Source of the DNA: Planctomycetota bacterium
Lineage (GTDB): Bacteria > Planctomycetota > Planctomycetia > Gemmatales > Gemmataceae
Direction: 5' to 3'
Length of the DNA: 8,399 nt
NCBI GenBank assembly: GCA_018970845.1
Contig: JAGWVO010000149.1
Span: 1 to 8,399, forward strand
Below, piece after piece: positions 5,951-8,399 of this stretch (its first letter is position 1; each line of letters starts with the position of its first letter). Under the pieces are notes generated by a model. That model ran no database searches, was not told the DNA's origin, and saw only the letters and a list, made by a program, of their open reading frames with translations. The translations under genes were made by a program, and so were the position numbers.

Positions 5951-6007
5951 GGAGCCACCAGAAGACGCGACTTGTGACAAGACAGGGAAATGCCCAATTA
6001 TGTTATC

Positions 6008-6012
6008 AAGGA
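6008..6012 (+). promoter_or_regulatory. Ribosome-binding site deciding the pseudouridine synthase start
   Basis: AAGGA sits 6 nt before the ATG at 6019. The reading frame stays open far upstream, to an ATG at 5656, but that extension runs antisense to the zinc-ribbon gene and its translation does not look like protein. This site and the position of the S4 domain fix the start at 6019. Confidence 0.7.
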
Positions 6013-6018
6013 TTCCTG

Positions 6019-6765
6019 ATGCGTGACAGGTGGCGGAATGGCGCGGCGCCAGGAAGGCGGGTCCAGCTTCACAGGGCCATGAGCAAGCTCGGCTGGGGAT
6101 CGCGGGGCGAGGGGCGCCTGTGGATCAGCGAGGGTCGCGTTCGGGTCAATGGGCGGGTTTGCACCGACCCGTTTACCTGGATCGACCTCGCGGTCGATGA
6201 TGTCACCCTCGATGGCCGGGCGCCTGCGCCGGCGTCGCACAGGCTCATCTCCATCCACAAGCCTGTCGGCATTGTCGTGACGCATCGGGACGAGCGTGGC
6301 CGCCCCGATGTTTTCAGCCTTCTGCCGCGAGGCCTTCCCCGACTGGTCGCCATTGGCAGGCTCGACGCCGATTCCGAGGGCCTTCTTCTCCTCACCACAT
6401 CGGGCACCCTGGCCGACACCCTCACCGACCCGGCCCGCCATGTGCCGAAGCGCTACTGGCTCACCGTGAAGGGAAGGGTCGGCCCCGAGGTGATGGCGGC
6501 GCTGGCCTCGGGACTGGTCCTTGACGATGGGCCCACGCGACCAGCGGCTGCCCGGCTACTGGAAGCCGGGGATCGTTTCAGCCTTTTGGAATTGGTTCTC
6601 ACGGAGGGACGCAACAGGCAGGCGAGACGGATGCTTCAGTCCGTCGGCCATCCTGTGGAACGGTTGGTGCGAATGGCCATCGGCGACCTGGAGCTGGGGG
6701 ACCTGGCACCAGGACAATGGCGCGAGGAAAATTTCAGCCGCTTTGGCGTCGCCGATCAGGGCTGA
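6019..6765 (+). CDS. rRNA pseudouridine synthase, RsuA/RluB/RluE family
   Basis: A 248-residue enzyme that isomerises a specific uridine in ribosomal RNA to pseudouridine. Residues about 14-66 form an S4 RNA-binding domain (VQLHRAMSKLG, ISEGRVRVNGR). The catalytic domain begins with HKPVGIVVT (80-88) and contains GRLDADSEGLLLLT (113-126) with the nucleophilic Asp116. The family's C-terminal motif is GRNRQARRM (about 197-205), followed by VGHPVERLVRMAIGDLELGDLAPGQW. The GRLDxDSEGLLLL form recalls RluE, but RluE of E. coli has, to my knowledge, no S4 domain, so the exact target (16S or 23S site) cannot be assigned. Length is normal for the family. The 3' end overlaps the opposing lipoprotein gene by 10 bp. 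No partner gene is adjacent; members of this family are commonly found alone or beside scpB-type genes, which are absent here. Confidence 0.93.
   Translation: MRDRWRNGAAPGRRVQLHRAMSKLGWGSRGEGRLWISEGRVRVNGRVCTDPFTWIDLAVDDVTLDGRAPAPASHRLISIHKPVGIVVTHRDERGRPDVFSLLPRGLPRLVAIGRLDADSEGLLLLTTSGTLADTLTDPARHVPKRYWLTVKGRVGPEVMAALASGLVLDDGPTRPAAARLLEAGDRFSLLELVLTEGRNRQARRMLQSVGHPVERLVRMAIGDLELGDLAPGQWREENFSRFGVADQG
6756..6765. other. Ten-base overlap of convergent genes
   Basis: The pseudouridine synthase stop (6763-6765) and the lipoprotein stop (6756-6758, minus strand) lie inside a shared 10-bp segment, TCAGGGCTGA. The ends of both genes are antisense to each other, with no room for separate terminators. 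Confidence 0.9.
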
Positions 6766-7928
6766 CCGACCAGGAGCCAAAGCCTCGCGTGGGCCTTGTG
6801 CCTGGCCAGCCTGGCCTTCAGTTCCTCGGTCCTGGCCAACTCGAGGGCACCCTCGGTTTCGAACAGTTCCTTGGCTCCGAATCCCGGCGCGTTCATCTCC
6901 ACCCGGTCGTCAATCATCTTCGTGGCGGCCTGCGCCAGCATCAGCAGCTTGGCGGCGGCCGCCGCCTGCCGGGTGCTGGCGGTGACGGATTCCGCGGCTT
7001 CCACGGCGCCCAGCCGGAGCTTGGCATCCAGTTCCCGGCGGCCCGCGATCGCCTGTTTCAGCGCCCCTTGGAAATCGACCTTCTTCTCGGATTGGGCCTT
7101 GGAGCCCACGAGGGCCTTGCCTTCCAGCAATCCGACGCAGTCGCGAAGCGTCGCGACAAGGGAGTCGGAGGCGGCTATGCCCGGCCCCACCGAGGAGGCC
7201 TGCTCCGCGCATGAAACCGGGGAAATGTCGCCATTGATCCACTTGGGTTGGTCGAGGGCGGGAAGGTCGAGCTGGAGGTCGCCGGCCGGATCGATGCCGG
7301 CAAGGTACTTGATCCGGGCGCGCGCGGAGGCTTCCTGAGCCGCGAGCTTGGCTCGCGCGGTTTCCCGGCCGGCAAGGTCGGCCTTGATCGCCTCCACAAG
7401 CGGCGCCGCGGCCTCGCTTGCCTTGCGGGCGTTCTCGGCGCGCTGGAGAACCTTTTTCAGCCGGGCCTCCGATTCATCGATATGCTTCATGGCCTCACGC
7501 GAGGCGCGCAGGTCAACCAGAAGTTCGCTCGCCTCGGCCTGGGCCTTGTAGATGGCGTCCGCCGCCTTCACCGCCGCCTGGGCATCCTGCGCCATCGCGC
7601 CGGCCAGCCAGAGTCGTTCCTCGCTGGAAAGATGCTTGAACCATCCGGCCCCGGACACGGAAGCCTTGTATCGCCTGAGCGCCGCCTCCCCTTCCAGGGC
7701 GCGGACGCTCTCAAGGGCGGGAGTCTGGCTTGAGATCAGGTTCAGCAGGGAGCGCGCATCAAGGCCGGGTGCCTCATTTTCTTCCGGATAGGCGCAGCGC
7801 ACGAAAACGGGTGGGTCATTCGAGGCGAACCCCGCAGGCATGGAAGGTTGTGGCGAAGCGACTTGGCATCCACAAGCGGCAATGACGACGAGGGATATCG
7901 CTCCCCAACGGCGGGCGAAGCTCGTCAT
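6756..7928 (-). CDS. Lipoprotein resembling a reduced TolC-family outer membrane protein
   Basis: A 390-residue protein. The start at 7928 gives a classical lipoprotein signal: basic FARRWG, a hydrophobic stretch, then the lipobox IAAC with Cys19. In-frame start sites upstream (up to 8021) would bury that signal. A GGGGGGA-type ribosome-binding site lies 9 nt before the ATG. The mature protein is nearly all Ala/Glu/Lys/Arg-rich helix with two similar halves: one ends near residues 202-217 in ARARIKYLAGIDPAG and the other at the C-terminus in KAHARLWLLVGQP. Both are preceded by a long helix with the ETARAKL or ELARTEELKARL pattern. Repeated long helices ending in a leucine-glycine turn are a hallmark of TolC/OEP channels, and the N-terminal LLNLISSQTPALESVRALEGE also fits. 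The length is short for TolC, and no efflux pump or membrane-fusion gene is visible nearby. A plain coiled-coil lipoprotein is the alternative. Confidence 0.75.
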   Translation of the reverse strand: MTSFARRWGAISLVVIAACGCQVASPQPSMPAGFASNDPPVFVRCAYPEENEAPGLDARSLLNLISSQTPALESVRALEGEAALRRYKASVSGAGWFKHLSSEERLWLAGAMAQDAQAAVKAADAIYKAQAEASELLVDLRASREAMKHIDESEARLKKVLQRAENARKASEAAAPLVEAIKADLAGRETARAKLAAQEASARARIKYLAGIDPAGDLQLDLPALDQPKWINGDISPVSCAEQASSVGPGIAASDSLVATLRDCVGLLEGKALVGSKAQSEKKVDFQGALKQAIAGRRELDAKLRLGAVEAAESVTASTRQAAAAAKLLMLAQAATKMIDDRVEMNAPGFGAKELFETEGALELARTEELKARLARHKAHARLWLLVGQP

Positions 7929-8075
7929 CGTTCCAATCCCCCCATGAGGAGAAGTTCCCCATGGATGAATCATCGGAACAACCGGCCCGGTGGCTTGTGC
8001 CGAAAATGCCGAAGTTGTCATTCATCTTTGCGAATATGGGCAATTTGTGGCGAATCGGTGGGCCGGCAGGGGTTT
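7929..8075. other. 147-bp gap between ligase fragment and lipoprotein gene
   Basis: This spacer is visibly richer in A and T than the surrounding genes. Reading toward the lipoprotein gene I find no -35/-10 pair at good spacing and no hairpin followed by a T-run. Two odd palindromes (7964-7974 and 7981-7991) and a short direct repeat (GCCGAA near 8000-8012) are present, but all are at chance level. The promoter of the lipoprotein gene may be here or further upstream of the ligase gene. Confidence 0.4.
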
Positions 8076-8399
8076 CTAATGGCCTTTCTGATGTTCCGCA
8101 AAGGGAATGTCGCTTCGATATTGGATCAACTTGCCCGTCCATGGCCAATCATTGGGAATCCGCTCGACATCAACTCCAACGCCTTCAAACAGGTCCCGCA
8201 ACTGTTCCCGCACCCGAGTCGCCATTGCCTCATCGCAACGCGTTCGCATTCGCACCGAACCATCGGCCCGTTGGATCAACGACAACGCGGGCAGGGGACA
8301 ATCGGACAAAACACGAGTGACATCAAGGCTGTTGAAGATTTTCCCGCTTGCCGATCGGAACACCGCCGGCGCCCTTCCCTCGAATTCGACCAGCCTTGG
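8076..8399 (-). CDS. C-terminus of a phenylacetate-CoA-ligase-like adenylate-forming enzyme (partial)
   Basis: The frame is open to the right window edge, so only the last 107 residues are seen and the true start lies outside. Members of this family activate a carboxylate with ATP to an acyl-adenylate and usually pass it to CoA. The visible part begins PRLVEFEGRAPAVFRSASGK, which fits the hinge and start of the small C-terminal domain of PaaK/CapK-like ligases. It continues with IQRADGSVRMRTRCDEA, a helix REQLRDLFEGVGVDVERIP, and ends with a TGKLIQYRSDIP segment, where the Lys could be the conserved catalytic lysine of the C-terminal domain. Recognition rests on pattern memory only, and the substrate cannot be predicted. 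It lies 147 bp upstream of the lipoprotein gene on the same strand, so co-transcription is possible. The stop is TAG at 8076-8078. Confidence 0.55.
   Translation of the reverse strand, partial: PRLVEFEGRAPAVFRSASGKIFNSLDVTRVLSDCPLPALSLIQRADGSVRMRTRCDEAMATRVREQLRDLFEGVGVDVERIPNDWPWTGKLIQYRSDIPFAEHQKGH

Noticed and set aside
5971..5981. Odd palindrome CTTGTGACAAG in a divergent gap as an operator
   Set aside because: Palindromes with two 5-bp arms and a one-base centre are expected several times by chance in 8.4 kb; similar ones at 7964-7974 and 7981-7991 show no shared sequence.
5656..6018. In-frame N-terminal extension of the pseudouridine synthase
   Set aside because: The extension is Pro/Arg-rich antisense of the zinc-ribbon gene; a strong ribosome-binding site and the S4 domain support the start at 6019.
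7929..8021. Longer N-terminus for the lipoprotein
   Set aside because: The upstream residues are not signal-like and would bury the lipobox; the ATG at 7928 places the Cys at residue 19 as expected for a lipoprotein.

Overview
The window looks like a piece of a GC-rich planctomycete chromosome, probably from the Gemmataceae/Isosphaeraceae side of the phylum. The evidence is a membrane Ser/Thr kinase of the PknB-like type, a protein that fuses an MJ0042-type zinc ribbon to a proline-rich linker and a multi-pass membrane domain, and a set of small membrane-anchored coiled-coil proteins of a style seen mainly in that phylum. This placement is inferred from protein style only; no rRNA or other marker is present.

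Layout. From 5 to 3463 four minus-strand genes form a likely operon, transcribed in the order 420 aa, 234 aa, 315 aa, 110 aa. The first three begin with almost the same signature (Met-Ser/Thr-X-Leu/Phe-Gly-Lys) followed at once by one membrane helix, then long helical or coiled-coil regions. The third ends in a small beta-rich domain. The fourth has one membrane helix and a Gly/Pro-rich tail built from DNA-level tandem repeats. A 241-bp divergent gap (3464-3704) separates this operon from a plus-strand Ser/Thr kinase (3705-4940), which carries an extra domain after the kinase fold and a membrane helix at its extreme C-terminus. The kinase converges, with only 14 bp between stop codons, on the zinc-ribbon membrane protein (4955-5950, minus). 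That gene diverges from a plus-strand RsuA/RluB/RluE-type pseudouridine synthase (6019-6765), whose stop overlaps by 10 bp the end of a minus-strand lipoprotein resembling a reduced TolC-family protein (6756-7928). At the right edge (8076-8399, minus, cut by the window) lies the C-terminus of what looks like a phenylacetate-CoA-ligase-like adenylate-forming enzyme.

How they may work together. The four-gene cluster plausibly makes a set of inner-membrane-anchored, mostly extracytoplasmic coiled-coil proteins acting at the cell envelope, and the divergent kinase shares its control region. No function is established for these proteins; kinase-to-cluster signalling is only a hypothesis from gene position. 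The rest of the window (pseudouridine synthase, TolC-like lipoprotein, ligase fragment) looks like unrelated chromosomal neighbours. I see no tRNA, rRNA, CRISPR array, insertion sequence, integrase or attachment site. Coding density is high and no gene-free stretch exceeds 300 bp.
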